Shown piece by piece: positions 46,701 through 54,490 of a DNA stretch of 59,750 nt; positions within the stretch are counted from its first letter, which is position 1, and each line of letters opens with the position of its first letter. The position numbers and the translations under genes were made by a program. The notes under the pieces were generated by a model. That model was given only the letters and a program-made list of their open reading frames with translations. It was not told where the DNA came from and searched no databases. The stretch spans positions 1 through 59,750 of the forward strand of contig JAYVMU010000038.1 in the NCBI GenBank assembly GCA_043758775.1, read 5' to 3'. The DNA comes from JACMMS01 sp043758775 (lineage in GTDB: Bacteria > Pseudomonadota > Gammaproteobacteria > Burkholderiales > Methylophilaceae).

Positions 46701-46826
46701 TATATCAATTTGTGGTAACGATGCAACTGGTAGCAACGTAAACGATAGTGCTCCAGCTAAGGTAATGCCTATGGTCAGTAGCGTAGTAGCGACTGGTCGA
46801 TAAATGAAAAGGCGCGATAAACTCAT
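43710..46826 (-). CDS. mdtC: RND multidrug efflux transporter, MdtC-like
   Basis: Proton-driven inner-membrane exporter of 1038 residues with 12 membrane segments and two large periplasmic loops. MSLSRLFIYRPVATTLL is the HAE1 N-terminus, GFVVDDAVVVLENISRH contains the Asp pair of the proton relay, and the second half has GIVKKNAIMMIDFAIDAE. It starts within the last four bases of mdtB. MdtB and MdtC form a mixed trimer in E. coli; two adjacent RND genes under one membrane-fusion protein suggest the same here. Confidence 0.94.
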   Translation of the reverse strand: MSLSRLFIYRPVATTLLTIGITLAGALSFTLLPVASLPQIDIPTVFIQAQLAGASPETMASTVATPLERALGRIAGVTEMTSYSSLGSSRIILQFDLSRAVNGAASDVQAAINGARSLLPTSLNRNPSYRKVNPANAPVMDLAMTSETMTTAQIYDIADSIVAQKLSQVDGIGEVDVDGGSQPSIRIELNPLALARYGIDTETVRTMVATTNANRPKGFVEDDSRHWQVGANDQLNAAAEYANLIISVKNGVVVRLSDVATVKDSVQDVRNFGSANGKPAVLIHLRRQPGANVVETIDHVKALLPELHASIPSAIKIEIVLDRTPTIRASLHEIERTLAISIGLVIFVVFVFLRNPRATLIPAVAVPVSLIVTFAAMYLFGFSLDNLSLMALTVATGFVVDDAVVVLENISRHIENGLSPFQAALKGAKEVGFTVLSMSISLVAVFIPVIMMGGLVGRLLSEFSITLAVAVLVSLVISLTTTPMMCAYLLRNRKPDWVKHEHKLARIARKTLEAMQSGYARSLAWALRFSPLMLLILFATVALNVWLYVVVPKGFFPQQDSGIISGNIVADQAISYQAMLDKLNRYVGIIKADRAVQSFTAATGGSSRNTARMTITLKPAAERDVTSDQFIARIRAKTAHEAGSKLTLQTEQDIRVGGRSAGAQYQYTLQADSLTDLRKWEPLIKDAFSKLPELVDVNTDSQDKGLQTMIAVDRDAASRLGISMQQIDSTLNNWFGQRQISTIYNPLNQYKVVMEAAPQYWQSPESLRDVQIIVPAAGGSNTAVPLMTFASFGPTNTALVVNHQGQFAATTISFNLPEKISLSNATIAINNAMKRIGVPDSVHGSFQGTAKVFQESLSNQLWLILAALLTIYIVLGILYESYIHPLTILSTLPSAGVGALLALLLFKVEFNIMAMIGVLLLVGIVKKNAIMMIDFAIDAERSRGLSSRDAIYEACQLRFRPIMMTTMAALLGALPLALGSGVGHELRQPLGIAIVGGLIFSQMLTLYTTPVVYLYLDRLSIWWRQVFRPQVGRLSLEK

Positions 46827-49800
46827 GCCGGATTGCTATCCTCAGAACTGGCCTGAAAATTAGCCTCGCTATTAGCTTGCTCACTAGTGTTCGAACCTTG
46901 TCCGCGCCAAGCCGTGATTCTTGTAGCAATCTGGGCAAATGCCAGATAAACAACAGGCGTAGTAAACAAAGTAAGCGCCTGACTGACGATAAGCCCACCC
47001 ACCATGGTCAAACCTAACGGATGACGCAATTCGGAGCCGACTCCAGCACCTAACATCAACGGCAAAGCTGCTAAAAGCGCGGCCATGGTAGTCATTAATA
47101 TTGGTCTTAGCCGTAGCAAGCAGGCTTGATAGATAGCTTCTCGTGGCGCTAGACCTTGCTCCCGCTGTGATTCCAAGGCAAAATCGATCATCATGATGCC
47201 ATTTTTTTGCACGATACCAATCAGCAAAATAATACCAATGATGCCAACGATACCTAAATCATTACCAGAAATAATCAACGCCAGCAGCGCACCTATACCA
47301 GCAGAGGGTAATGTGGAAAGAATTGTGATGGGATGAATAAAGCTCTCATACAGCACACCCAGTACAATATACATCGTCACAATAGCAGCTAGAATCAAAA
47401 ATAACTGATTGGCCAACGATGCACGGAATGCAGTCGTCGCCCCTTGAAATACCACACGTGTGCTTTGTGGTAAGCCTATTCCTTGTTGTGCAGCTTCAAT
47501 TTCATTGACCGCTGCACTCAATGAAACACCCTGCGCAAGATTGAACGAAATATTAGCTGCCGGGAATTGCCCCAGATGATTAATAACCAATGGGGTTTGC
47601 CGTTCACTAATTTTTGCAATCGCACTTAAGGGCACTTGACCGCCCGTGACGGTAGCACCAGTTATGCTATTTGTAGCGTTGCTCGCCGTGACATAGATGC
47701 CACTCAAGGCATCTGGCCCTTGGCGGAACTCTGGCGCAACTTCAAGCACGACGCGATATTGGTTAGACTGCGTGAATATATTAGAGATGAGACGCTGGCC
47801 AAAAGCGTTATACAGTGCGTTGTCGATGGCCGCTGTGGTAATACCCAGCCGGCCTGCTGCATCACGATCTATATCTAAATAAGCCTGTAAGCCATTATTT
47901 TGTAGGTCACTGGCAACATCTTTAATTAGCGTGAAGTGCTGCAAACGCTGCACCATTTTATCCACGCTGCTCTCCAATACATCAGCATTGGCATCGTCCA
48001 TCATAAATTGATATTGGCTGCGACTGATCCGGTCTTCAATGGTTAAATCCTGCACTGGTTGCATGTAAAGCGTAATGCCACTGACTGAGGCGAGTTTATC
48101 CTGCAAATGCTGAATAACCGTTTGCATATTGTCCGCGCGTTGTGCTTGCGGCTTAAGGTTAATCAGCATGCGTCCGCTATTCAATGTGGTATTACTGCCA
48201 TCCACACCAATAAAAGAAGAAACGCTTTCTACCGCTGGCTCTTTGAGTATGGTATCGACCAAAGCCTGTTGTCGCTCACCCATTGCGGCAAAAGAGATAG
48301 ATTGTGGCGCTTCAGAAATGGCCTGAATCACGCCAGTATCTTGAATCGGAAAAAATCCTTTAGGCACGGCAACATAGAGTAAAACGGTTAACACCAACGT
48401 CCCCAACGCCACCAGTAGTGTTAATACTTGGTGATTCAATACTTGTGTTAATAGTTTGCCATAAAGCTTGATAATATTGTCAATCACCGCGCCCGCTTTG
48501 TTATAAAACCAGCCACGTTCGTTTTCAGGCATGTGTTTCAATAAACGTGCGCACATCATTGGCGTCAGCGTCAGCGAGACCACTGCCGAGATAAGAATGG
48601 CGACCGCCAGCGTAATGGCAAACTCACGAAACAAACGCCCGACGACGTCACCCATGAACAACAACGGAATCAGCACGGCAATAAGAGAAAACGTTAACGA
48701 GATAATAGTGAAACCGATTTGTTTCGAGCCTTTAAGTGCGGCCTCGAGCGGAGTATCGCCTTGCTCGATATAGCGTGAGATATTCTCAATCATCACCACC
48801 GCATCGTCCACCACAAAACCCGTAGCAATCGTCAATGCCATCAACGTCAGATTATTGATACTAAAACCCGCCACATACATCACTCCAAACGTACCGACCA
48901 GCGACAACGGTACCGCGATACTGGGAATTAACGTGGCAGGAATATTACGTAAGAATAAGAAAATCACCATCACCACTAATGCCACCGACAATAGCAATTC
49001 AAACTGCACATCATGAACTGAAGCACGAATAGTCGTCGTACGATCTGTCAGCACGACCACGTTTAATTCACCAGGCAATGAAGCCTGAATCTGCGGCAAT
49101 AACGCTTTAATACGGTCTACCACCTGAATCACGTTAGCCCCAGGTTGACGTTGAATATTCAACACCACAGCATGGTCACGATTCGCCCATGCCGCAAGCT
49201 GCGTGTTTTCAGCAGCTTCTACCACATTAGCGATATCGCTTATACGTATTGGCGCACCATTACGATAAGTAATCACTAAATTGCGGTATTGCTCAGCGGT
49301 TTTTAATTGGTCGTTAGTACCTATGGTAGACGCACGTGTAGCTCCATCAAAGCTGCCTTTAGCCTGGCTTTGATTAGCATTGCTGATCGAGGTGCGTAGA
49401 TCATCTAAAGTAATGCCATAAGCCGCTAAAGCTTTGGGATTGGCTTGAATACGCACTGCAGGACGCTGCCCACCACTAATAGTTACTAAACCCACACCGG
49501 TTAATTGCGAGATTTTTTGCGCCAATCTGGTATCGGCCAGGTCTTCAACTTTGGTTAATGGTAAGGTTTTAGAGGTCAATGCCAGTGTTAAAATAGGCGC
49601 ATCGGCTGGATTCACTTTGCTGTAAATAGGCGGTGTAGGCAAATCCGTAGGCAGCAAATTACCACCAGCATTAATCGCAGCCTGCACCTGTTGCTCAGCC
49701 ACATCCATACTCATGCTTAGCACAAACTGCAAAGTAATCACCGATGCCCCACCAGAACTGCTAGAGGTCATCTGATTAAGGCCAGGCATTTGCCCGAACT

Positions 49801-50008
49801 GGCGTTCTAATGGTGCGGTAATTGAAGAGGTCATCACATCAGGGCTGGCACCAGGATAAAGTGTGACAACCTGTATGGTAGGGTAGTCAACTTCTGGCAG
49901 TGCTGACAAGGGCAACAGACGATAAGCGAGAATGCCGGACAGCAGAATCGCAATCATCAATAGCGTAGTTGCTACTGGCCGTAAAATAAATAAACGTGAC
50001 GGATTCAT
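46823..50008 (-). CDS. mdtB: RND multidrug efflux transporter, MdtB-like
   Basis: Second RND exporter, 1061 residues, with MNPSRLFILRPVATTLLMIA at the N-terminus, GFVVDDAVVMIENISRY (proton-relay Asp pair) and GIVQKNGIMMIDFALES in the second half. A hydrophilic C-terminal tail of about 25 residues (rich in Ser, Glu, Asn) follows the last segment. It overlaps mdtA and mdtC by four bases on each side, so all three are translationally coupled. Confidence 0.94.
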   Translation of the reverse strand: MNPSRLFILRPVATTLLMIAILLSGILAYRLLPLSALPEVDYPTIQVVTLYPGASPDVMTSSITAPLERQFGQMPGLNQMTSSSSGGASVITLQFVLSMSMDVAEQQVQAAINAGGNLLPTDLPTPPIYSKVNPADAPILTLALTSKTLPLTKVEDLADTRLAQKISQLTGVGLVTISGGQRPAVRIQANPKALAAYGITLDDLRTSISNANQSQAKGSFDGATRASTIGTNDQLKTAEQYRNLVITYRNGAPIRISDIANVVEAAENTQLAAWANRDHAVVLNIQRQPGANVIQVVDRIKALLPQIQASLPGELNVVVLTDRTTTIRASVHDVQFELLLSVALVVMVIFLFLRNIPATLIPSIAVPLSLVGTFGVMYVAGFSINNLTLMALTIATGFVVDDAVVMIENISRYIEQGDTPLEAALKGSKQIGFTIISLTFSLIAVLIPLLFMGDVVGRLFREFAITLAVAILISAVVSLTLTPMMCARLLKHMPENERGWFYNKAGAVIDNIIKLYGKLLTQVLNHQVLTLLVALGTLVLTVLLYVAVPKGFFPIQDTGVIQAISEAPQSISFAAMGERQQALVDTILKEPAVESVSSFIGVDGSNTTLNSGRMLINLKPQAQRADNMQTVIQHLQDKLASVSGITLYMQPVQDLTIEDRISRSQYQFMMDDANADVLESSVDKMVQRLQHFTLIKDVASDLQNNGLQAYLDIDRDAAGRLGITTAAIDNALYNAFGQRLISNIFTQSNQYRVVLEVAPEFRQGPDALSGIYVTASNATNSITGATVTGGQVPLSAIAKISERQTPLVINHLGQFPAANISFNLAQGVSLSAAVNEIEAAQQGIGLPQSTRVVFQGATTAFRASLANQLFLILAAIVTMYIVLGVLYESFIHPITILSTLPSAGIGALLALIISGNDLGIVGIIGIILLIGIVQKNGIMMIDFALESQREQGLAPREAIYQACLLRLRPILMTTMAALLAALPLMLGAGVGSELRHPLGLTMVGGLIVSQALTLFTTPVVYLAFAQIATRITAWRGQGSNTSEQANSEANFQASSEDSNPA

Positions 50009-51351
50009 TCGACGCTCCGCTTGTGATGCGTCCCTTCTAGTGATTGAGTTTTAGCTTCAGCTCCTGTCTCACCAAGGGTTCTTGATAAGCCTGCGGATCC
50101 CAGATGTTTGGATGTCGCAGGTTTTGCATTATCTGCATTTTTTGTAGATGATGCGCCATCTGGCGCTGTCAGTTTAACTTTGGCACCATCACGCAACTTA
50201 TCCGCTCCATCAACCACCACCTGATCGCCAGCGTTCAAGCCACTGATAATAGACACCACTTCAGCATCAGCAGGGCCAGATGTCACTGGGCGGAGGCTAA
50301 CAGAATCTTTACCCGCTAATATATAAACATAATCGCCATTTTTCCCGCGCTGCAAGCCTGCAACTGGAATAACAATGGCGGATTTTTGCACATCAACCAG
50401 CATCTTGATATTCACAAATTGGTTGGGAAACAACGCCCCATCCTCATTCTTAAATTCAGCACGCAATTTAATCGTCCCGGTGCTGGCATCAATCTGGTTA
50501 TCAGCGGTTAACAGGCGTCCACTCGCCAGCTTTGTTTTCTGACCGCGGTCAAAAGCCTCCACGGGCAAAACCTCACTAGCCTTCATACGTTGGTTGACGC
50601 TAGGCAGATTATCTTCCGGGATATTGAATAACACAGTAATCGGCTGTAATTGGGTAATGGTCACAATGCCATTAGTATCAGAACTATGAATCATATTGCC
50701 CGGGTCAACTTGACGCAGACCAACTCGACCGCTGATAGGTGCGGTAATACGCGTATAACTAAGTTGCAATTTGGCAGCATCCGCCTGTGCTTGATCTACT
50801 GCCAAAGCAGCGCTGTATTGATGCACCAGCGATTCTTGCGTATCCGCCTGTTGCCTGGAAATTGAATCCTGACCGAGCAACGTTTTGTATCGTTCTGCAT
50901 CAATTTTCGCGTTTTCCAGCAAAGCTTTGTCTTTAGCCAACTGGGCATTAGCTTGTGCTAATTGCACCTCAAACGAACGTGGATCTATTTGCGCGAGCAG
51001 CTCTCCGGCTTTAACCATTTGCCCTTCACGAAAATATACATTCATCAATTGACCATCAACACGAGCGGTTACAACTACAGAATTACGCGAAGTTACAGTA
51101 CCTAATGCATCCTGAAAAATATTCATATCACGTTGTTCAGCTTTTGCGACTAATACTGATGTTGGTTTAGAAGCAGCATCAAACTTCTTATCTGTCTTTA
51201 ATGCACTGCTACTGGTGCTATGTCGGTAAAATGCCAAGGCAGCAACAATCATTACAATGATAATAAGTAGAATCCACTTAATGCCAGTTTTTTTGGATGC
51301 TCCACTTGTGCTATCTAAACGATGTAGTGGCGGGTCTTGATGATCATGCAT
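50005..51351 (-). CDS. mdtA: RND membrane-fusion protein, MdtA-like
   Basis: Periplasmic adaptor linking the RND pump to the outer-membrane channel, 448 residues. One N-terminal membrane segment (about 25-42) anchors it. Then come the barrel-sandwich domain (VVTARVDGQLMNVYFREGQM; ITAPISGRVGLRQVDPGN), the coiled-coil hairpin with QANAQLAKDKALLENAKID, and the beta-barrel (VLFNIPEDNL). A hydrophilic tail of about 60 residues (Lys, Ala, Ser-rich) extends beyond the usual end. An AAGG ribosome-binding site is well placed. A tandem OmpR-type site lies about 110 bases upstream. Confidence 0.93.
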   Translation of the reverse strand: MHDHQDPPLHRLDSTSGASKKTGIKWILLIIIVMIVAALAFYRHSTSSSALKTDKKFDAASKPTSVLVAKAEQRDMNIFQDALGTVTSRNSVVVTARVDGQLMNVYFREGQMVKAGELLAQIDPRSFEVQLAQANAQLAKDKALLENAKIDAERYKTLLGQDSISRQQADTQESLVHQYSAALAVDQAQADAAKLQLSYTRITAPISGRVGLRQVDPGNMIHSSDTNGIVTITQLQPITVLFNIPEDNLPSVNQRMKASEVLPVEAFDRGQKTKLASGRLLTADNQIDASTGTIKLRAEFKNEDGALFPNQFVNIKMLVDVQKSAIVIPVAGLQRGKNGDYVYILAGKDSVSLRPVTSGPADAEVVSIISGLNAGDQVVVDGADKLRDGAKVKLTAPDGASSTKNADNAKPATSKHLGSAGLSRTLGETGAEAKTQSLEGTHHKRSVE

Positions 51352-51458
51352 AGAGATACCTTGATAATGTAGACATTAAAGTCTAGTTTCTTAAAAGCAA
51401 GTATGTTTTAGTCAGCTTATATAACAGCTTAAGCTTAAAACTGCAATATTTTCCAGCC

Positions 51459-51474
51459 GTTACAAAATGATACT
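51459..51474 (+). promoter_or_regulatory. Tandem OmpR-type site upstream of mdtA
   Basis: GTTACA-N4-GATACT. It has the same 6-mer pair and 10-bp period as the site before the response regulator gene at 39996 (12 of 12 conserved positions but one). It is 108 bases before the mdtA start and 98 bases before the small frame at 51572. Confidence 0.45.
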
Positions 51475-51571
51475 TAAAGAGGCTTGATATTTTAAAAAGT
51501 ACATTTCTACAATTAGCTAAATAAAATGCCAACCATTGAGTTGTTATCTTAACAAATCATAGGAAGGCAGC

Positions 51572-51649
51572 ATGATGAGAAAACTTACAATCACTTTAGT
51601 TGCAATTTCTGCCTTCTGCACAAGCGACGCGTGTCGACTATATGCCTAA
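51572..51649 (+). pseudogene. Signal-peptide-like 25-codon frame, probable gene remnant
   Basis: AGGAAGG at 51561-51567 is a strong ribosome-binding site for tandem ATGs at 51572/51575. The 25 codons start MMRKLTITLVAISAFC, a good signal peptide, then stop at 51649. In the +1 frame translation stays open to 51731 (TRVDYMPNLTNLYMSLK near its start), so one frameshift could have cut an exported protein of about 50 residues, or larger if more was lost. I do not recognise it. A genuine tiny exported peptide is the alternative. Confidence 0.4.
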
Positions 51650-51864
51650 CCTGACAAACCTATACATGAGTTTAAAGTTGCTATCTAACTTAAAACGGTC
51701 AGATTTAAATGCCATACTTTGGCCAATTTAATTCAGTATTGCACTTAAATTTAAGTTAACCGATCAATCCAAATCTGCAATTTAATATATAAAAGCCATT
51801 GTTTTTTTCACATCAACCCCAAATTACACATAGATTAGTATTTTTATACGCCTAAAGGAACTCA

Positions 51865-52839
51865 ATGCTACTGCACAAAAAATCAAACAAGATCATCATC
51901 GTTTCTGCTCTGATGTTGAGCCTGGGCATGCAATCAATGGATGTCATGGCACGTGCGGGTGGTGGCTCGTCACGTTCCAGTGGGTTTTCAAACCATAGCT
52001 ATAGCAGTGGCAGCAGTCAAAATTATTACAACAGTTCACAACGAGCAGGTAGTGGTGGTAACGTAGGCATGCAACGCAATGATGTGGTCAATGCTGAACG
52101 TCAAAATACTACGGCAACCTCCACTAATCAATTCAATAGCAGCCAAACTGCCAGCCAGCCAGTGTCGTCTAAAATTGGCTTAGGTCATGTCGCGGGGGCT
52201 GCCGTAGCAGGAGCTGCAGTGGGTTATATGCTGAACTCACACAACAACAATCAAAGCATGCAACAGCCTATGCAAAATAATGGCGGCGCAAGTGGCGCGT
52301 TTGATGGAATCAGCAACAATCAACCCGTACACTCAGGATTCCCTTGGGGCACAATTTTTATGTTGTTATTGGGTGGATTAGGATTAATGTGGTTGTACAA
52401 ACGTAGCACCGGTCTAAAAGCAATAGGCGCTAATATGAAAGAAGCTTTAAACCCTGTGGCAAGCAGCGCTTATCAAGCGCCGTCAGCCATCAATTTAGAT
52501 AATCCAACTTTCCAATCTGATGCGCTGAATTTCTTTAACGCCTTACAGTATGCTAACAATCGTGGTGATATAGGTTTCATGCAAACGTATAGTGTTGGCG
52601 ATATGCAAGCCTCTTTAATTGGGGAAATTAAGAATAGAACCGTAGCGAGCAATACCCGATTTAGCATGATGAATGCAAAAGTCATTGACATAACAAATGA
52701 AGCTAACCAAAGCATTGCTAGCGTCAGATTTACCGGATTAGTAAGTGAAGCGAACGCTGCATTTGAACCGATGGATGAAGTATGGCATTTAGTACGTCAA
52801 ACCGGCGAGTGGCAACTGGCCGGAATTGAACAGGTTTAG
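51865..52839 (+). CDS. Membrane protein with C-terminal Tim44-like domain
   Basis: Protein of 324 residues. A signal peptide ends near VMARA; a Gly/Ser/Asn/Gln-rich low-complexity region runs to about 95; a short Ala/Gly-rich hydrophobic stretch (VAGAAVAGAAVGYML) and a clear membrane segment (WGTIFMLLLGGLGLMWLY, about 156-173) follow. The C-terminal 115 residues form a Tim44-like fold ending VWHLVRQTGEWQLAGIEQV. Such proteins are common in betaproteobacteria with no settled function. A strong AAAGGAA site precedes the start. Confidence 0.85.
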   Translation: MLLHKKSNKIIIVSALMLSLGMQSMDVMARAGGGSSRSSGFSNHSYSSGSSQNYYNSSQRAGSGGNVGMQRNDVVNAERQNTTATSTNQFNSSQTASQPVSSKIGLGHVAGAAVAGAAVGYMLNSHNNNQSMQQPMQNNGGASGAFDGISNNQPVHSGFPWGTIFMLLLGGLGLMWLYKRSTGLKAIGANMKEALNPVASSAYQAPSAINLDNPTFQSDALNFFNALQYANNRGDIGFMQTYSVGDMQASLIGEIKNRTVASNTRFSMMNAKVIDITNEANQSIASVRFTGLVSEANAAFEPMDEVWHLVRQTGEWQLAGIEQV

Positions 52840-52880
52840 GTGTTAATAGGCGGTGCTAATTAGAGGCAAACAAGCTATAG

Positions 52881-52904
52881 AAGCGGACTGAAAAACGTCC
52901 GCTT
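52881..52904. terminator. Stem-loop between convergent genes
   Basis: AAGCGGAC / GTCCGCTT, a perfect 8-bp stem with an 8-base loop, 41 bases after the Tim44-domain gene and overlapping the stop of the converging gene. The T-run is weak (ATTTCT), so it is probably a modest terminator for the plus strand. Confidence 0.5.
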
Positions 52905-53319
52905 ATTTCTGCTTTACCCAGAACATGGGCTGCCCAGAGACTGCAGCAAAAACTAACATTTTAGAACGCCTGAGATTCTCCAGCGCCTCGTCAAAGGATA
53001 TATTAGAATGAATAGCATCATGTTGTGCAATAGGTTGCGCATAATTGACCCAAGCTGGATTCTCCACAAAACCATGATCATTCATGCACCGCAACACAAT
53101 ATTGGCCCTACGGCTAATTAGCTCCAGTTCTTGAAACTCAATAATAGGCACTACAGTTGCAGTAGAATTTTCTGATATTCCCACACACTTATCCCCTATC
53201 TGTTCTAGCAATGTGGTTTGATGAGCTATTTTTTTAGTTAATGCATCATTATCCAGTAGATAAAAAATTAATAATCCACTAGTCCCCAGCACCACTAAAC
53301 TAAGCACGATATATTTCAT
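52903..53319 (-). CDS. Membrane-anchored small protein of unknown function
   Basis: A protein of 138 residues that I do not recognise. One N-terminal hydrophobic segment (about 3-21, VLSLVVLGTSGLLIFYLL) would anchor it, with the rest in the periplasm. The soluble part has two cysteines (Cys45 in KCVGIS and Cys78 in LRCMND), which could form a disulfide, and a short helical end. It lies 43 bases downstream of the trypsin-like protease gene on the same strand, so the two may be an operon. Confidence 0.65.
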   Translation of the reverse strand: MKYIVLSLVVLGTSGLLIFYLLDNDALTKKIAHQTTLLEQIGDKCVGISENSTATVVPIIEFQELELISRRANIVLRCMNDHGFVENPAWVNYAQPIAQHDAIHSNISFDEALENLRRSKMLVFAAVSGQPMFWVKQK

Positions 53320-53362
53320 GAGAAGTTATATGTTCAAATAAGTCAGATAATCACCCGTCTAG

Positions 53363-54385
53363 TTACTGTGTTACCGGGTCATGCATGCTGGCGATATTGT
53401 GTGTCAGGCTGACTGCCTCATCAGTATCCAGCACTTTAACTAAATCTCGCCGCTTTTCCGCTTCAAGTTTATTGCCCTCATTAATCGCCATCATCGCCAA
53501 TTGTACCTGCGCTTCCAGAAGACGCTGATTGAGCATAATTGCTTTAGAAAGATACTGTTTAGCCTCTTGCGCATGTTTCAACCCATACTCTGCCATACCG
53601 CGGTAATACCAGGCATCGGCACTATTTGCATCTTGCGCAGACCAAAGCTGCGCTATGCGATTAAGTTCATCCCATTTTTCTTGCTGAAACGGAATCACTA
53701 CACGCATAAAAAATGGACGTTGCTCTTCTGGCAAACCCCAAAATGGCACTACATCTGAGTTTAGTTTAACTAAATCTGGCGCATCAAATAAACGCTTAAC
53801 CCACTCTACTGGCAAACTATAGAAATAGCCTGAGCGGCCAGGGCTTTTAAAAGTGGTAATACCAATTAGATTAAAATCCTCATCAAACATCGCACCACCG
53901 CTGGAGCCCAGCGCAAATTGTGCATCAGAGCGAATAATCACACTGTCATCTAATGGGTAAATAGCTTTAATACTGCCAAAAGAAGGTTGTGGCACCTGGC
54001 TACGATAAGGGTAGCTGACAGTAAACACCTCTTCTTCATATTTCAAATCTGCACTGTCACGCATAGGCACCGATTTAAAAGGTAACTGATCGAACTTGAG
54101 CAGACAGAGGTCATGTTTCCAATCAGCTTTAAGCGACGCTGGTTGGTATGCCACACCAAACTTGGCAATACTAACACCTAATGCATTGACTAGTACATGG
54201 CAATCCGTCGCCACATAATTACCGTTAATCACCACACCAGAGCCTGTACCAGTTCTTCCATTAGGAAGCTCCACCGACACAGTGACAATTGAGTTGTTAA
54301 TTGCCAATAGCTGCGTTATATCAGGTTGTGCAGAAGCCAGTTGAGAATAAGCAAATAACGAAAAAAGGAGCGTTAATTTATACAT
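53363..54385 (-). CDS. Trypsin-like serine protease with C-terminal TPR repeats
   Basis: Exported protein of 340 residues. The signal peptide ends at ASA (residues 17-19). The protease domain has a complete triad: His63 in VATDCHVL, Asp92 in WKHDLCLLK, and Ser162 in ALGSSGGAMFD. After about residue 235 it changes to helical repeats (SADAWYYRGMAEYGLKHAQEA, then KAIMLNQRLLEAQ), i.e. TPR units. There is no PDZ domain, unlike DegP/HtrA. A periplasmic quality-control or processing role is possible; substrate unknown. Confidence 0.85.
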   Translation of the reverse strand: MYKLTLLFSLFAYSQLASAQPDITQLLAINNSIVTVSVELPNGRTGTGSGVVINGNYVATDCHVLVNALGVSIAKFGVAYQPASLKADWKHDLCLLKFDQLPFKSVPMRDSADLKYEEEVFTVSYPYRSQVPQPSFGSIKAIYPLDDSVIIRSDAQFALGSSGGAMFDEDFNLIGITTFKSPGRSGYFYSLPVEWVKRLFDAPDLVKLNSDVVPFWGLPEEQRPFFMRVVIPFQQEKWDELNRIAQLWSAQDANSADAWYYRGMAEYGLKHAQEAKQYLSKAIMLNQRLLEAQVQLAMMAINEGNKLEAEKRRDLVKVLDTDEAVSLTHNIASMHDPVTQ

Positions 54386-54490
54386 ATCAGCTGTGCCTAT
54401 CTCAATTAGGGTGTTTACTAGTGAGTATAGAAATTTAGATTAATTCAATTTTAATTAGCTCTAAATTAAACCTTGCTAGTCTGCTAAGGT

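Larger units (their letters stand above)
51352..51864. other. 513-base intergenic region between mdtA and the Tim44-domain gene
   Basis: AT-rich gap between two divergent genes. It holds the tandem GTTACA-type site at 51459-51474, a 25-codon open frame with a strong ribosome-binding site and a signal-peptide-like start at 51572-51649, and a ribosome-binding site AAAGGAA before the gene at 51865. I see no terminator and no RNA gene. Confidence 0.6.

Noticed and set aside
43710..50008. Long reverse-frame reading frames within the RND genes as possible overlapping genes
   Set aside because: They are antisense shadows with no ribosome-binding sites or recognisable domains.
51425..51436. Palindrome AGCTTAAGCT near the mdtA promoter
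   Set aside because: Short and AT-rich; easily explained by chance.
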